A stretch of 64,000 nucleotides of DNA from Aestuariispira insulae (lineage in GTDB: Bacteria; Pseudomonadota; Alphaproteobacteria; UBA8366; Aestuariispiraceae). Below, in pieces: positions 27,135 to 36,639 of the stretch; the stretch's first letter is position 1; each line of letters starts with the position of its first letter. The position numbers were made by a program, and so were the translations under genes. The stretch is from contig NZ_QRDW01000003.1 of NCBI RefSeq assembly GCF_003385955.1, positions 124,001-188,000 on the forward strand. Reading direction: 5' to 3'. The notes beneath the pieces are model-generated. The model worked only from the letters and a program-made list of their open reading frames with translations. It was not told where the DNA came from and made no database searches.

Positions 27135-28169
27135 GTGAAAATCCCAGCCGGCAAAGCAGACCATTTTGTTAAGAACCTGGATCCCGCCATTCGCGCTGTC
27201 CTGATCTATGGGCCGGATGGCGGCTTGGTGCGAGAGCGGGCCGAATTTGCCGCGAAATCAGTTGTGCCTGACCTTACCGATCCGTTCCTGGTTGCTGACT
27301 TGACCACAGAAACCCTCAAATCCGATCCCGGTCGTATTCTGGATGAGGCGGCAACAATCGCGCTAACCGGCGGCCGCCGCGTGGTCCGGGTGCGTGATGC
27401 CGACGACGGGGCCTCTGCGGCCATCACCGCTTTTCTCGATGATCCAGTCGGTGATGCCCTGGTCGTGGTTAGCGCCGGCGATCTTGCCGCAAAATCAAAA
27501 CTGCGCAAGGCGTTTGAAGGGTCGAAATCCGCCGGTGCCGCCATTCCCTGCTACAGCGACGACGGCCAATCCCTGGACGCCCTGATTCGAACCACCATGC
27601 GCAAAGCCCAGATCCGGATTTCTGAAGATGCGCTGGGGTATCTTTCGGCCCATCTGGGCGCCGACCGGGCGCTGAGCCGCGGAGAGTTGGAAAAACTGGT
27701 GCTCTATGCTGGCGAGGGGGGCGAACTTGCCATCGATGACATTATCGAAGCGACCGGTGATAGTTCGGTCTATGGCATTGATACCGTGATTTACGCCGCT
27801 GCCGATGGTGACGCCAGGACGGTGGATGCCACCCTGGCAAAGATGTGGGCGGACGGCACCAATGCGGTCGCTCTGCTGCGCTCCATGTCCAACCATATCC
27901 TGCGCCTGCAACAGGTGATTGCCGAGCGGGACGGAGGCAAACCCGTAGACGCTGCCATGAAATCCCTACGGCCGCCGATTTTCTGGAAGATGGAACGCCG
28001 GTTCAAGGCCCAGTTGGGCTTATGGGATAAAAAACTCTCCGCCACGGCACTCGATCTGCTGCTCAAGGCAGAGGCCGACTGCAAAAAAACCGGTATGCCT
28101 GATCAGATTATCTGCGGTAGGGCCCTGCAACAAACCGCCGCCATCGCAAGGAAGCGACAGCGGCGTTAA
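27135..28169 (+). CDS. holA: DNA polymerase III subunit delta
   Basis: A 344-residue clamp-loader subunit that opens the beta sliding clamp. The N-terminal AAA+-like region contains VLIYGPDGGLVRERAEF (a degenerate P-loop) and RVVRVRDADDG. The middle has RALSRGELEKLVLYAG and GDSSVYGIDTVIYAAADGD, as expected for the lid domain. The C-terminus forms the collar helices (LLKAEADCKKTGMPDQIICGRAL). The start is GTG four bases after lptE. It converges with parB, with a hairpin between them. Order leuS-lptE-holA is shared with many alphaproteobacteria. Confidence 0.93.
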   Translation: MKIPAGKADHFVKNLDPAIRAVLIYGPDGGLVRERAEFAAKSVVPDLTDPFLVADLTTETLKSDPGRILDEAATIALTGGRRVVRVRDADDGASAAITAFLDDPVGDALVVVSAGDLAAKSKLRKAFEGSKSAGAAIPCYSDDGQSLDALIRTTMRKAQIRISEDALGYLSAHLGADRALSRGELEKLVLYAGEGGELAIDDIIEATGDSSVYGIDTVIYAAADGDARTVDATLAKMWADGTNAVALLRSMSNHILRLQQVIAERDGGKPVDAAMKSLRPPIFWKMERRFKAQLGLWDKKLSATALDLLLKAEADCKKTGMPDQIICGRALQQTAAIARKRQRR

Positions 28170-28229
28170 GTTATTGTCGTTTTGGATTTATGCGTCTTGA
28201 TTATCCAGCCACCCTGGCAAGGGACTGGA

Positions 28230-28268
28230 GCTACCGAAACCAGACACATATTGTTCCGGTAGCGTTTT
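28230..28268 (+). terminator. Possible terminator between holA and parB
   Basis: A seven-bp inverted repeat (28230-28236 with 28257-28263) around a 20-base loop, followed by G and four T residues on the plus strand. The loop is long, so this is a weak terminator for holA. Confidence 0.4.
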
Positions 28269-28273
28269 ATTAA

Positions 28274-29209
28274 TTACATTTCAACAACTTCACTATCAGA
28301 TTCAGCCGCCGCCGCGGCACGCATGCCACTCAGCCGCTCAATCACCTCATCCAGCTGGTCCAATGAGCTATATTCGATGGTCAATTTTCCTTTGGAGCCT
28401 TTATCCTCAATATGAACCTTCATACCGAGATTTTCGGCCAGGGAATGTTCCAGCGCTTCCACATTGGGATCCCGATCCACGGCTTTGCGGATCTTTTTCA
28501 GCGCCTTTTCCGGTCGGCCCTGCTTGGCCAGCTTCTCGGTTTGGCGGACATTCAGGCCCTTTTTAATCACCTCATGGGCCAGATCCTCGGCATTGGAGAT
28601 CCCAATCAGCGCCCGACCATGCCCGGCGGTGAGCAAACCATCGTCAATCATGCTTTTGATCTCGTCCGGCAATTGCAGCAGACGCATCGTATTGGCTATA
28701 TGAGAGCGACTTTTGCCCAAGACCTTCGCGAGAGCATCTTGGGTATGCTGAAATTCATCGATAAGTCTTTGATAACCTTCAGCTTCTTCCAGTGGTGTAA
28801 GATCCTCCCGATGAATGTTTTCGATCAATGCCAGTTCAAGAGTATCAGAATCCGACAGATCCTTGATCAGAACAGGCACTTCATGAAGCTGAGCCCGCTG
28901 GGCCGCGCGCCAGCGCCGTTCACCGGCAACAATCTCATAGGCATTGGTCTGGGTCGGATGACGGCGCACAAGGATCGGCTGGAGAATGCCCTTTTCCTTC
29001 ACCGAATTAACCAGGCCTTCAATCGCGGAATCGTCAAACCGCTTACGCGGTTGATCCGGATTGGCTTTCAGGAATTCGACAGGAACCATTTTGGACAGCC
29101 GGAGCGCTTCTTCCCCGACATCGCTGTCAGCCGGCAGATCATCGCCCAGAAGGGCGGAAAGCCCCCGTCCCAGACCATGACGCCGTTTTGTTTCTTCAGC
29201 AGCCATCAT
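28274..29209 (-). CDS. parB: Chromosome-partitioning protein ParB
   Basis: A 311-residue ParB CTPase/DNA-binding protein that loads at parS and spreads to build the partition complex. The start carries KRRHGLGRGLSALLGD, the ParA-stimulating arginine region. The CTP-binding N-domain has PDQPRKRF, ILVRR and GERRWRAAQ (the conserved box 2), then LIENIHREDLTPLEEA (box 1). A helix-turn-helix, QDALAKVLGKSRSHIANTMRLL, binds parS. The C-terminus is the dimerisation domain. ATG 29209 overlaps the parA stop (ATGA) and has AGGAGG eight bases upstream; a longer frame from 29278 lies inside parA. Three parS sites lie within 3.5 kb. Confidence 0.95.
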   Translation of the reverse strand: MMAAEETKRRHGLGRGLSALLGDDLPADSDVGEEALRLSKMVPVEFLKANPDQPRKRFDDSAIEGLVNSVKEKGILQPILVRRHPTQTNAYEIVAGERRWRAAQRAQLHEVPVLIKDLSDSDTLELALIENIHREDLTPLEEAEGYQRLIDEFQHTQDALAKVLGKSRSHIANTMRLLQLPDEIKSMIDDGLLTAGHGRALIGISNAEDLAHEVIKKGLNVRQTEKLAKQGRPEKALKKIRKAVDRDPNVEALEHSLAENLGMKVHIEDKGSKGKLTIEYSSLDQLDEVIERLSGMRAAAAAESDSEVVEM

Positions 29210-30030
29210 GCGGACAACCTCCTCTCGCGTTTCAATATTTCGCTGGCAAGGTGGATATAGGCGCGCGAACCGCGGCAATTCACATCATAAAGCAAGACCG
29301 GCTTGCCATGACTGGGTGCCTCGGATACCCGGACATTGCGCGGGATCACGGTTTCATAAACCTTGTCACCGAAATATTCGCGCACATCAGATGCCACCAT
29401 ATCGCTCAGGTTATTGCGCTTGTCATACATGGTCAGCACCACACCCTGGATATCCAGCTTGGGATTGAACGCGCGCTTGACCCGCTCAATGGTACGGATC
29501 AGGTGGCTCAAGCCCTCCAGGGCATAAAATTCGCATTGCAGCGGCACCAGTACGGCATCGCAGGCGCAAAGCGCATTCAAGGTCAACAGCCCCAGGGCAG
29601 GGGGGCAATCGATCAGAATAAAATCAAACTCTTTCTCAACGCTTTTTAGGGAATCCTTCAGGCGGTATTCGCGCCGATCATAGTCGATCAATTCGATTTC
29701 CGCGCCGGACAGATCCATATCGCTGGGGATGAGGGACAGATTGGGTACATTGGTTTTTACCACGCCATCAATCGCCTGGGTGCGACCGACGATCATGTCA
29801 TAGGATGTCACCGTCCGATCAGGAGACGGAATCCCCAGGCCGGTGCTGGCGTTACCCTGTGCGTCAATATCAACAATCAGTACACGCTTGTCACATGCGG
29901 CCATGGCGGTCGCCAGATTCACCGCCGTCGTCGTTTTGCCGACGCCGCCTTTCTGGTTGGCAATGGCGAGAATACGCGCCTTGCCATCCTTATTCGGCTT
30001 GGTGATCTGTTCCGGTAATTTCGCGAACAT
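29206..30030 (-). CDS. parA: Chromosome-partitioning ATPase ParA
   Basis: A 274-residue Walker-type ATPase (MinD/ParA) that moves the ParB-parS complex over the nucleoid. The deviant Walker A motif is QKGGVGKTTTAVNLATA (about 26-42), with the signature lysine at its start. VDIDAQGNASTGLGI and IDCPPALGLLTLNAL give the A' and Walker B motifs. GVVLTMYDKRNNLS follows. Its first 41 bases overlap the end of rsmG. It is coupled to parB through an ATGA overlap. With parB and parS it forms a complete origin-segregation system. Confidence 0.96.
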   Translation of the reverse strand: MFAKLPEQITKPNKDGKARILAIANQKGGVGKTTTAVNLATAMAACDKRVLIVDIDAQGNASTGLGIPSPDRTVTSYDMIVGRTQAIDGVVKTNVPNLSLIPSDMDLSGAEIELIDYDRREYRLKDSLKSVEKEFDFILIDCPPALGLLTLNALCACDAVLVPLQCEFYALEGLSHLIRTIERVKRAFNPKLDIQGVVLTMYDKRNNLSDMVASDVREYFGDKVYETVIPRNVRVSEAPSHGKPVLLYDVNCRGSRAYIHLASEILKRERRLSA

Positions 30031-30637
30031 CTGAAAACCCCTTTATGAAGAGTATCGAGCCTTCCGAATCGGTTCGGCTGGGAATTCGATATTCTTTTAT
30101 ATGCCATATATAATTTGCTTCCGTCAATTCCTCTTTAATTCGCTTTCCTTTGAGAAAAATACACGGAGCTTGTGGTTTTATCAGGGGTTTGGCGTAAGTC
30201 AGTAAGTCCTTGATAGAAGCCAATGCTCGCGCGGTGCAAACGTCAGCTTCCAGGTTTTTAACAGTTTCGATGCGTTTATTGTGGATGGTCACGGGGGTGT
30301 CAGTGGCCCGGGCCACCTCCCTCAGAAAAGCGCATTTTCGACCATCTGATTCGATCAGGTGCACATCCGGCACGCCCAGGATAGCCAAAACCAGACCGGG
30401 AAATCCGGCACCGCTGCCAATATCAACCAACCGTTCGACAGTATCGGGGATATGTTCAAAGACCTGGGCAGAATCCAACATATGGCGTTCCCAAAGATCG
30501 GGTATGGTCTTCGGCCCGACCAAATTGATCTTCTTCTGCCATTTTTCCAACAATGCCGCGTAGGTTTTCAGTTTCTCCAGTGTTTCACATGAAACATCGG
30601 TGAGTGCCTGGAACGCATCCGCGGTCATAGTGGTCAT
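29990..30637 (-). CDS. rsmG: 16S rRNA m7G527 methyltransferase
   Basis: A 215-residue RsmG (GidB) methyltransferase, which modifies G527 in the 530 loop of 16S rRNA. The SAM motif is [17 protein letters not shown] (about 70-86), followed by [17 protein letters not shown] and [24 protein letters not shown] near the N-terminus is typical. The start overlaps the mnmG stop (ATGA). Its 3' end overlaps parA by 41 bases, an unusually long overlap. A near-perfect parS sequence lies inside its 5' coding region at 30581-30596. The mnmE-mnmG-rsmG-parA-parB order is a widely conserved origin-region cluster. Confidence 0.95.
   Translation of the reverse strand: MTTMTADAFQALTDVSCETLEKLKTYAALLEKWQKKINLVGPKTIPDLWERHMLDSAQVFEHIPDTVERLVDIGSGAGFPGLVLAILGVPDVHLIESDGRKCAFLREVARATDTPVTIHNKRIETVKNLEADVCTARALASIKDLLTYAKPLIKPQAPCIFLKGKRIKEELTEANYIWHIKEYRIPSRTDSEGSILFIKGFSDVREITGTDHQAE
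30581..30596. other. parS centromere site, one mismatch
   Basis: The sequence TGTTTCACATGAAACA matches the 16-bp parS consensus TGTTTCACGTGAAACA at 15 of 16 positions, with A for G at position 9. It lies inside rsmG, encoding part of VSCETLE, and is 0.5 kb from parA. Both ParB half-sites are intact apart from the central base. Confidence 0.8.
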
Positions 30638-32502
30638 GCAGCTTCGGCCTTTTGTTTTTTCACATAGCGGAGGAGGGCGACCAATGCCGCCGGGGTGACA
30701 CCGGGAATACGCGATGCCGCCCCCAAGGTGGCCGGCCGGGTATCACCCAGTTTTTGTTGCATCTCATTCGACAGCGCGCCGACCTGGGAATAATCCAAAT
30801 CATGGGGCAGCGCGAGATTTTCATCCTTTTTAAAGGCCCGGATATCCGCTTCCTGCCGCTCGATATAGCTGGCATAGCGTCCGTCAATCTCAAGCTGTTC
30901 GGCAATATCAAACCGCATGCCCGCCAGTTCCGGAAAGACCGATGACAGTTTTTCCACAGTCATCTCCGGCAAGGCCAGCAGATCATGCGCCGATCGGACA
31001 ACCCCATCTTTATTGATGGTCAAACCGCGTTTTTCCAATTCATTGGGACTGGCCTTCAAAGACCTAGCGAGGGAACGCGCTTCATTCAGAGCTAGTTCCT
31101 TGCTTGCCCAAAATGTTTGACGCTCCCGACCGATACAGCCAATTTCCAGGCCAAGCGGGGTCAGGCGCTGGTCCGCATTATCCGCACGCAGGCGCAACCG
31201 ATATTCAGCCCGGCTGGTGAACATCCGATAGGGTTCATTGGTCCCGCGCGTGATCAGATCATCAATCAACACACCAATATAAGCATCCGAGCGAGAGAGA
31301 ATGAAGGCCTCACGACCATCGGCGCTGAGCGCAGCATTGAGCCCCGCCATTAATCCTTGCGCAGCCGCCTCTTCATATCCGGTAGTGCCATTAATCTGTC
31401 CCGCCAGATAGAGGCCCTTTAACTTATGAGTCTCCAAGGTCTGGCTCAATTCACGCGGATCCACATAATCATATTCAATGGCATAGCCCGGCTGCAGCAT
31501 CACCACATTTTCCAAACCCGGGATCGTGCGCAGGAAATCCAGTTGCACCTCTGCCGGCAGGGAGGTGGAAATACCATTGGGATAGACGGTATGATCGTCG
31601 AGCCCCTCGGGCTCCAGGAAAATCTGGTGCCGCTCTTTATCGGCAAATCGTACAATCTTATCTTCGATTGATGGGCAATAGCGAGGACCGGTCCCTTCAA
31701 TCTGGCCGGAATACATCGCCGACTTATCCAGATTATCCCGGATCACCGCATGGCTTTTGGCATTGGTAAAGGTTATATGGCAATCGATCTGTGGTGTCGT
31801 GATGCGATCCGTCAGATCCGAAAACGGCCTGGGATCCCGATCACCCGGCTGAGCGTCCAGGATGGAATAGTCAATGAACCGCCCATCCAGCCGAGCAGGG
31901 GTGCCAGTCTTCAACCGACCCAGATTAAACTGATATTTTTCCAATGTAGCCGACAAGCCCATGCAGGGTGCATCGCCAACCCGGCCAGCCGGGATTTTTT
32001 CCATCCCCATATGGATCAGCCCGCGCAGGAATGTACCCGTAGTCAGCACAACGGTCGGCGCGAGAAAAGCCACACCATCAGCGGACAGCACCCCTTGGAT
32101 CCGATCATCACTTTCATCGATGATAAAATCCTCTACCGCAGCTTCCCGGATTTCAAGATTTTCGGTCCCAGCCAATTCATCCTGCATCGCCTGCAGATAG
32201 AGCTTGCGGTCCGCCTGGGCACGCGGCCCCTGAACCGCCGGCCCTTTGGACCGGTTCAGCATGCGGAACTGAATCCCACCCTTGTCGATACACCGGCCCA
32301 TAATGCCATCCAGGGCATCAATCTCCCGAACCAGATGGCCTTTGCCCAAACCGCCAATAGCCGGGTTGCAGGACATGGCGCCGATTGTGTCCGAACGATG
32401 AGTCAGCAATAGGGTGGACGCCCCCATCCGCGCAGCCGCCGCGGCTGCTTCGCACCCGGCATGACCGCCGCCTACAACAATCACATCCCATTTATTTTGC
32501 AT
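30634..32502 (-). CDS. mnmG: tRNA uridine-5-carboxymethylaminomethyl modification enzyme MnmG
   Basis: A 622-residue FAD protein that with MnmE adds the cmnm5 group to the wobble uridine of several tRNAs. The FAD-binding loop is [14 protein letters not shown] near the N-terminus, then [21 protein letters not shown] and [14 protein letters not shown]. The second GidA signature [20 protein letters not shown] is at about residue 370. [12 protein letters not shown]-like [17 protein letters not shown] lies further on. ATG 32502 is preferred; the frame opens seven codons earlier with GTG. Its stop overlaps the rsmG start. The mnmE partner is upstream, separated by 198 bp that hold two parS sites and a DnaA box. 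Confidence 0.96.
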   Translation of the reverse strand: MQNKWDVIVVGGGHAGCEAAAAAARMGASTLLLTHRSDTIGAMSCNPAIGGLGKGHLVREIDALDGIMGRCIDKGGIQFRMLNRSKGPAVQGPRAQADRKLYLQAMQDELAGTENLEIREAAVEDFIIDESDDRIQGVLSADGVAFLAPTVVLTTGTFLRGLIHMGMEKIPAGRVGDAPCMGLSATLEKYQFNLGRLKTGTPARLDGRFIDYSILDAQPGDRDPRPFSDLTDRITTPQIDCHITFTNAKSHAVIRDNLDKSAMYSGQIEGTGPRYCPSIEDKIVRFADKERHQIFLEPEGLDDHTVYPNGISTSLPAEVQLDFLRTIPGLENVVMLQPGYAIEYDYVDPRELSQTLETHKLKGLYLAGQINGTTGYEEAAAQGLMAGLNAALSADGREAFILSRSDAYIGVLIDDLITRGTNEPYRMFTSRAEYRLRLRADNADQRLTPLGLEIGCIGRERQTFWASKELALNEARSLARSLKASPNELEKRGLTINKDGVVRSAHDLLALPEMTVEKLSSVFPELAGMRFDIAEQLEIDGRYASYIERQEADIRAFKKDENLALPHDLDYSQVGALSNEMQQKLGDTRPATLGAASRIPGVTPAALVALLRYVKKQKAEAA

Positions 32503-32559
32503 TTGGAATCGGTTCCGTCGCACATGTTCCTTGACCGGGGAACATACCGAAAAGTGTGG

Positions 32560-32568
32560 TTATCCACA
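32560..32568 (+). other. Consensus DnaA box between mnmG and mnmE
   Basis: TTATCCACA is an exact match to the DnaA box. It lies within TGTGGTTATCCACA, so the ends form an inverted repeat. It sits 40 bp from a perfect parS site in the mnmG-mnmE gap. No second consensus box accompanies it, so it is more likely a DnaA-binding regulatory or titration site than a full origin. Confidence 0.55.
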
Positions 32569-32607
32569 AGCCGCTTTGGCGACGGACTCCAATAATTTTA
32601 CACTTGA

Positions 32608-32623
32608 TGTTTCACGTGAAACA
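32608..32623. other. parS centromere site, perfect
   Basis: TGTTTCACGTGAAACA is an exact 16-bp palindromic match to the bacterial parS consensus. It lies in the mnmG-mnmE intergenic region, about 2.6 kb upstream of parA, and is the expected ParB-loading site. Confidence 0.93.
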
Positions 32624-32668
32624 TCGGTGCTTGGAAACTCAGACGAACCGGAAACAACCCACACACGA

Positions 32669-32684
32669 TGTTTCACGTGAAACA
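32669..32684. other. parS centromere site, perfect, second copy
   Basis: A second exact TGTTTCACGTGAAACA, 61 bp from the first (start to start) and ending 16 bp before the mnmE stop codon. Paired sites at this spacing suggest joint ParB loading. Confidence 0.93.
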
Positions 32685-32700
32685 CTGGAATTTCACACTA

Positions 32701-34032
32701 TCATTTGCCGATACAGAAATCGCGGAAAATGACATCTAAAAGTTCTTCAACACCCACCCGCCCGGTGATACGGCCGACCGCGCGAAGTGCCATTCTGAGA
32801 TCCTCCGCCGCCAAGGACACCTCCGGCGCCGTAAGTGCTCGTGCCAGATTCTCACGAGCCTCCACCAGGGCTGATCGATGTCGCTCCCGCGTGATGACAG
32901 GCGCTTCGGTCAAGCCAAAACGACTTTCCACCAAACTACCAATGTTAGCCAGCATTTCGGAAACGCCGGAACCATCCTTCACAGATATTTTGACGTTGTT
33001 TTTGGGTGCCAACGGGCCAGAGATGCCATCTGTACGGTCTGTTTTATTGAATACAACTAGATCTGCTACTTCCATATAACGCGCAATATCACCGCGTTCA
33101 GCATTTGTCGGGTCTGACAGATCAACCACCAAAACACAGATATCCGATCTCTCAGCGGCCTCAACAGCCCGGCGCACACCTTCCTTCTCAATCACATCGT
33201 CGGTATCGCGCAATCCGGCGGTATCGGAAACCACCACTGGAAAACCGCCCAGGTCCAGATGCACTTCCAATACATCCCGGGTGGTGCCGGCAATGTCGGA
33301 AACGATCGCCGCTTCTCGCTGAGCCAATAAATTCAGCAGACTGCTTTTGCCGGCATTCGGCGGACCGATCAGCGCGATATGAACACCATCGCGAAGACGC
33401 TCTCCACGCCGGTTATCATTCAGATGATTGTCGATAAGCGCGATTAGTTCGCTGATTTGTGGCTTGGTTTCTTGTCCGATATCATCGGGCAAATCCTCGT
33501 CCGCAAAATCAATTTCCGCCTCATAATAGGCAAGAATCCTAGTAATACGCTCGGCCCATTGATGATAAAGGTCACCCAACTCTCCTTTGACCTGACGCAG
33601 CGCCTGTTGGCGTTGGGCCTCCGTCTCCGCGTCGATGAGATCGATCACCCCCTCAGCCTCGGTCAGATCCATCTTGCCATTACCAAAAGCGCGTTTGGTA
33701 AATTCTCCGGGTTCCGCCATCCGCAGGCCTGGCTGCCGGTCCAGAACCTGAAACAGTCGCTGTTGAATGGCCCTTCCACCATGAATATGGATCTCAGCCA
33801 CATCCTCACCGGTATAACTGGCCGGTGCACAGAACCGCAGCACCAAACCGTCATCAATCAATTCATCATTGTCAGGATCGCGCAGCCAGGCCCGGACCGC
33901 TTTTCGGGGTGAGGGGAGTGTACCCCCCAGCAGCGCGTTCAAAACCATGTCGGTATCCGGCCCGGAAATCCGGATCACCGCCACACCAGCCCGGCCCTTG
34001 CCGCTGGCCAATGCGTAAATTGTCTGCGCCAT
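32701..34032 (-). CDS. mnmE: tRNA modification GTPase MnmE
   Basis: A 443-residue GTPase partner of MnmG. The N-terminal formyl-THF-binding domain starts TIYALASGKGRAGVAVIRIS and includes EDVAEIHIHGG and FTKRAFGNGKMDLTEAEG. The G domain, inserted in a helical domain, has G1 GPPNAGKSSLLN, G3 DTAGLRDTDD and G4 FNKTD. The chain ends FCIGK, with the invariant cysteine. ATG 34032 gives MAQTIYAL; a GTG three codons earlier (34041) is an alternative. Two parS sites lie immediately downstream of its stop. Length agrees with the family (about 440-455). Confidence 0.95.
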   Translation of the reverse strand: MAQTIYALASGKGRAGVAVIRISGPDTDMVLNALLGGTLPSPRKAVRAWLRDPDNDELIDDGLVLRFCAPASYTGEDVAEIHIHGGRAIQQRLFQVLDRQPGLRMAEPGEFTKRAFGNGKMDLTEAEGVIDLIDAETEAQRQQALRQVKGELGDLYHQWAERITRILAYYEAEIDFADEDLPDDIGQETKPQISELIALIDNHLNDNRRGERLRDGVHIALIGPPNAGKSSLLNLLAQREAAIVSDIAGTTRDVLEVHLDLGGFPVVVSDTAGLRDTDDVIEKEGVRRAVEAAERSDICVLVVDLSDPTNAERGDIARYMEVADLVVFNKTDRTDGISGPLAPKNNVKISVKDGSGVSEMLANIGSLVESRFGLTEAPVITRERHRSALVEARENLARALTAPEVSLAAEDLRMALRAVGRITGRVGVEELLDVIFRDFCIGK

Positions 34033-34132
34033 CTTCGTCACTCACATTTTTTCAACAGGAAACCGCCTGAACCATCTAGGCGCTGTATATAGTCTGGAAC
34101 CGGCAGGACACAAGCCAGACTCGGCTGAAGAA

Positions 34133-34405
34133 TTAACCCTTCTTGCCACTCTCGTCCTTCGGGTATCCGCCCATCTGGCTCCAGAAGGATTGCATCATCT
34201 TGCCCATTCCTTCCATCGCGGTACCTTCAAACCCGGGCGCCATCCACTGTTTTATCAGTTTTTCCGCATCCATCCCCCCCATGGCTTCCATCATGCGCCG
34301 TTCCATTTCAGCCATCATCTTGTCCTGCAGGGGAGCCACATCCGGCAATCCCAGAAATCGTCGGGCTTCTTCCGGCGTGCAATCCACATCAATGGTCAGT
34401 TTCAT
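34133..34405 (-). CDS. DUF6489 family protein
   Basis: A 90-residue protein of the alphaproteobacterial DUF6489 family. It begins MKLTIDVDCTPEEARRFLGL, then PDVAPLQDKMMAEMERRMM and ends with a Gly/Met-rich QWMAPG and FWSQMGGYPK region. The start at 34405 has AAAGGAG six bases upstream; the longer frame to 34456 is not supported. Residues 20-50 are probably helical. The function is unknown. Its position next to mnmE is shared by some relatives, but no shared pathway is obvious. Confidence 0.78.
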   Translation of the reverse strand: MKLTIDVDCTPEEARRFLGLPDVAPLQDKMMAEMERRMMEAMGGMDAEKLIKQWMAPGFEGTAMEGMGKMMQSFWSQMGGYPKDESGKKG

Positions 34406-34586
34406 CGGGCGCTCCTTTGGAGGTGAAAAGATCGGGATCCGGCCTCGCCCGATCATACATGCAAAGATATAATTTCCCAGCGGCGCTGTAACGCCTTTGT
34501 AAAGCTTAAGCCATCTTCTATAACTATGCCATAAGGCGCTTCAAAACGGCCCTGCCGAACCACATTAATGAACAGGAATGCGCATA

Positions 34587-36605
34587 ATGGCCAATCCGCT
34601 GTCTCAGGAAACCAGCCCCTATCTTCTACAGCATCAGGATAACCCGGTTCACTGGTATCCCTGGGGGGAAAAAGCACTCGACCTGGCCCGATCGGAAAAT
34701 AAGCCTATTCTCCTTTCTGTCGGGTATGCCGCCTGTCATTGGTGCCATGTCATGGCCCATGAAAGCTTTGAAAACCAAGCTATCGCTGATCTGATGAACC
34801 GCCATTTCATCAATATCAAAGTAGATCGGGAAGAACGACCGGATATTGATAGCATTTATCAATCCGCGCTTGCCATGATGGGGGAGCAGGGAGGATGGCC
34901 CCTCACGATGTTTCTAACACCCGATGGCGAACCTTTCTGGGGTGGCACTTATTTTCCGCCGGAACAGCGCTGGGGCCGTCCCGGTTTTCCCGATATTCTT
35001 ACCGCCATTTCCCAGACTTACCAGCTGGAACCGGACAAAATTACTGCCAATGTTTCCTCTTTACGGGGCGGCCTGGAGAGACTATCCACGCCCCGGAACG
35101 GCGATATGCCGGGACGGCTGGAGAGGGACCAGATCGCCTACAGCATCCTGCCGCATTTTGATGCTCACCACGGCGGTTTTGGCAGCGCGCCAAAATTCCC
35201 GCAAGCCAGCCTGCTGCGCCAGCTGTGGTATGCCGGCAAACGCACCGGGGATAAAAAGTTATCCGCGCCGGTATTGCAGGCTTTGGAAGCCATGTGTCAC
35301 GGCGGGATATATGACCATCTGGCCGGGGGATTTGCCCGCTATACCGTGGATGAGGCATGGCTGATCCCACATTTCGAAAAGATGCTCTATGACAATGCCC
35401 AACTGATTGAATTGCTGACATTGGCATGGCAGGAAACAAAGCAACCGCTTTTTGCCAGCCGAATTGAAGAGACCATTGCCTTTCTCCTGCGTGATATGCT
35501 GGAAGAGACAGGCGGATTTGCCAGCAGTTTTGATGCCGATAGCGAAGGGGAAGAGGGCCTCTTTTATGTCTGGGAAGAAGTAGAAATAGATGGGATCCTG
35601 GGCAAGGATGCGCCAGCCTTCAAAAAACTCTACAACGTGACCGCTGCCGGGAATTTCGAAGGGCGGAATATCCTCAATCGCCTGTCTAGCGAGAGCCGGC
35701 CCTACAGTCCGGATCAGGAAAAGCACATGGCTCCGCTGCGGGCAAAACTCTTGGCCGTTCGGGAAAAGAGGGTCTGGCCCGGCAAGGATGACAAGGTCCT
35801 GGTCGATTGGAATGGCATGACTATCAAGGCACTGGCATTTGCCGGTCGGGTTTTTGATCAACCATCATGGATCAATGCGGCGGATCATGCCTTCCAGTTC
35901 ATCCTCAATCATATGATGGAAGGAAAACGCCTGTTGCATAGCTGGCGCGATAACCGCGCCCAACATACCGCGATCCTGGATGACTATGCCCATATGATGC
36001 AGGCTGCCATCGCCCTTTACCAGGCCACGGGAAAAACCACCTATCTGGATCACGTGGAAAACTGGTTCGAAATCATCGAAACCCATTATCATGATCCCAA
36101 TGGAGCCTATTTCCTGACCGCAGATGATGTGACCAATCTCATCTGCCGGACGAAAACAGCTATGGACCAGGCCGTCCCCTCCGGCAACGGCATTTTGGTG
36201 GAAGCCTTAACCGCATTCTATTGCCTGACCGGAAAAACTCTTTACCGGGAACGCGCTGAAGAGATCATAACGACCTTCTCCGGCGAGTTGAATCAGCGCG
36301 GTTTCAGCTTCTCCAACCTGCTCACCGGAGCTGAGTTTCTCGAGAACCCGATCCAAATGGTACTGGCGGGTGATCCGACGGATCCGACGGCAAAATCCTT
36401 TATTTCTGCTATTTCTTCGGCTTCCCTACCGCTGAACATTCTTGATTTCACCGGCCCCGATCGGCAACTGCCCGACAGCCATCCGGCCCATGGCAAAGCC
36501 ATGATCGATGGCAAGGCAACCCTTTATCTGTGTCAGGGACCGGTTTGCTCCGCACCGATCACCAAGATCAATGACCTTGAAAAGGCTCTGTCAGCCCTCA
36601 AGTAG
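34587..36605 (+). CDS. Thioredoxin-domain protein of the YyaL/SPATA20 family
   Basis: A 672-residue two-domain protein. Residues about 1-165 are a DUF255 thioredoxin-like domain with the CxxC-like motif CHWCHVM in [17 protein letters not shown], and [25 protein letters not shown]. The remainder is an (alpha/alpha)6-barrel-like domain related to glycan epimerases, with [16 protein letters not shown] and [11 protein letters not shown]. The catalytic function of this widespread family is not established. ATG 34587 is preferred, with AGGA nine bases upstream; another ATG lies three codons before. It is followed after 34 bp by the quinone reductase gene. Confidence 0.88.
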   Translation: MANPLSQETSPYLLQHQDNPVHWYPWGEKALDLARSENKPILLSVGYAACHWCHVMAHESFENQAIADLMNRHFINIKVDREERPDIDSIYQSALAMMGEQGGWPLTMFLTPDGEPFWGGTYFPPEQRWGRPGFPDILTAISQTYQLEPDKITANVSSLRGGLERLSTPRNGDMPGRLERDQIAYSILPHFDAHHGGFGSAPKFPQASLLRQLWYAGKRTGDKKLSAPVLQALEAMCHGGIYDHLAGGFARYTVDEAWLIPHFEKMLYDNAQLIELLTLAWQETKQPLFASRIEETIAFLLRDMLEETGGFASSFDADSEGEEGLFYVWEEVEIDGILGKDAPAFKKLYNVTAAGNFEGRNILNRLSSESRPYSPDQEKHMAPLRAKLLAVREKRVWPGKDDKVLVDWNGMTIKALAFAGRVFDQPSWINAADHAFQFILNHMMEGKRLLHSWRDNRAQHTAILDDYAHMMQAAIALYQATGKTTYLDHVENWFEIIETHYHDPNGAYFLTADDVTNLICRTKTAMDQAVPSGNGILVEALTAFYCLTGKTLYRERAEEIITTFSGELNQRGFSFSNLLTGAEFLENPIQMVLAGDPTDPTAKSFISAISSASLPLNILDFTGPDRQLPDSHPAHGKAMIDGKATLYLCQGPVCSAPITKINDLEKALSALK

Positions 36606-36639
36606 AGTGAAACAACTTTTTCAGGGAACAAATATACAG

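Noticed and set aside
36366-36383. Tandem GATCCGACG repeat
   Set aside because: Two copies only, encoding Asp-Pro-Thr twice within a normal coding region; too short to be a functional repeat.
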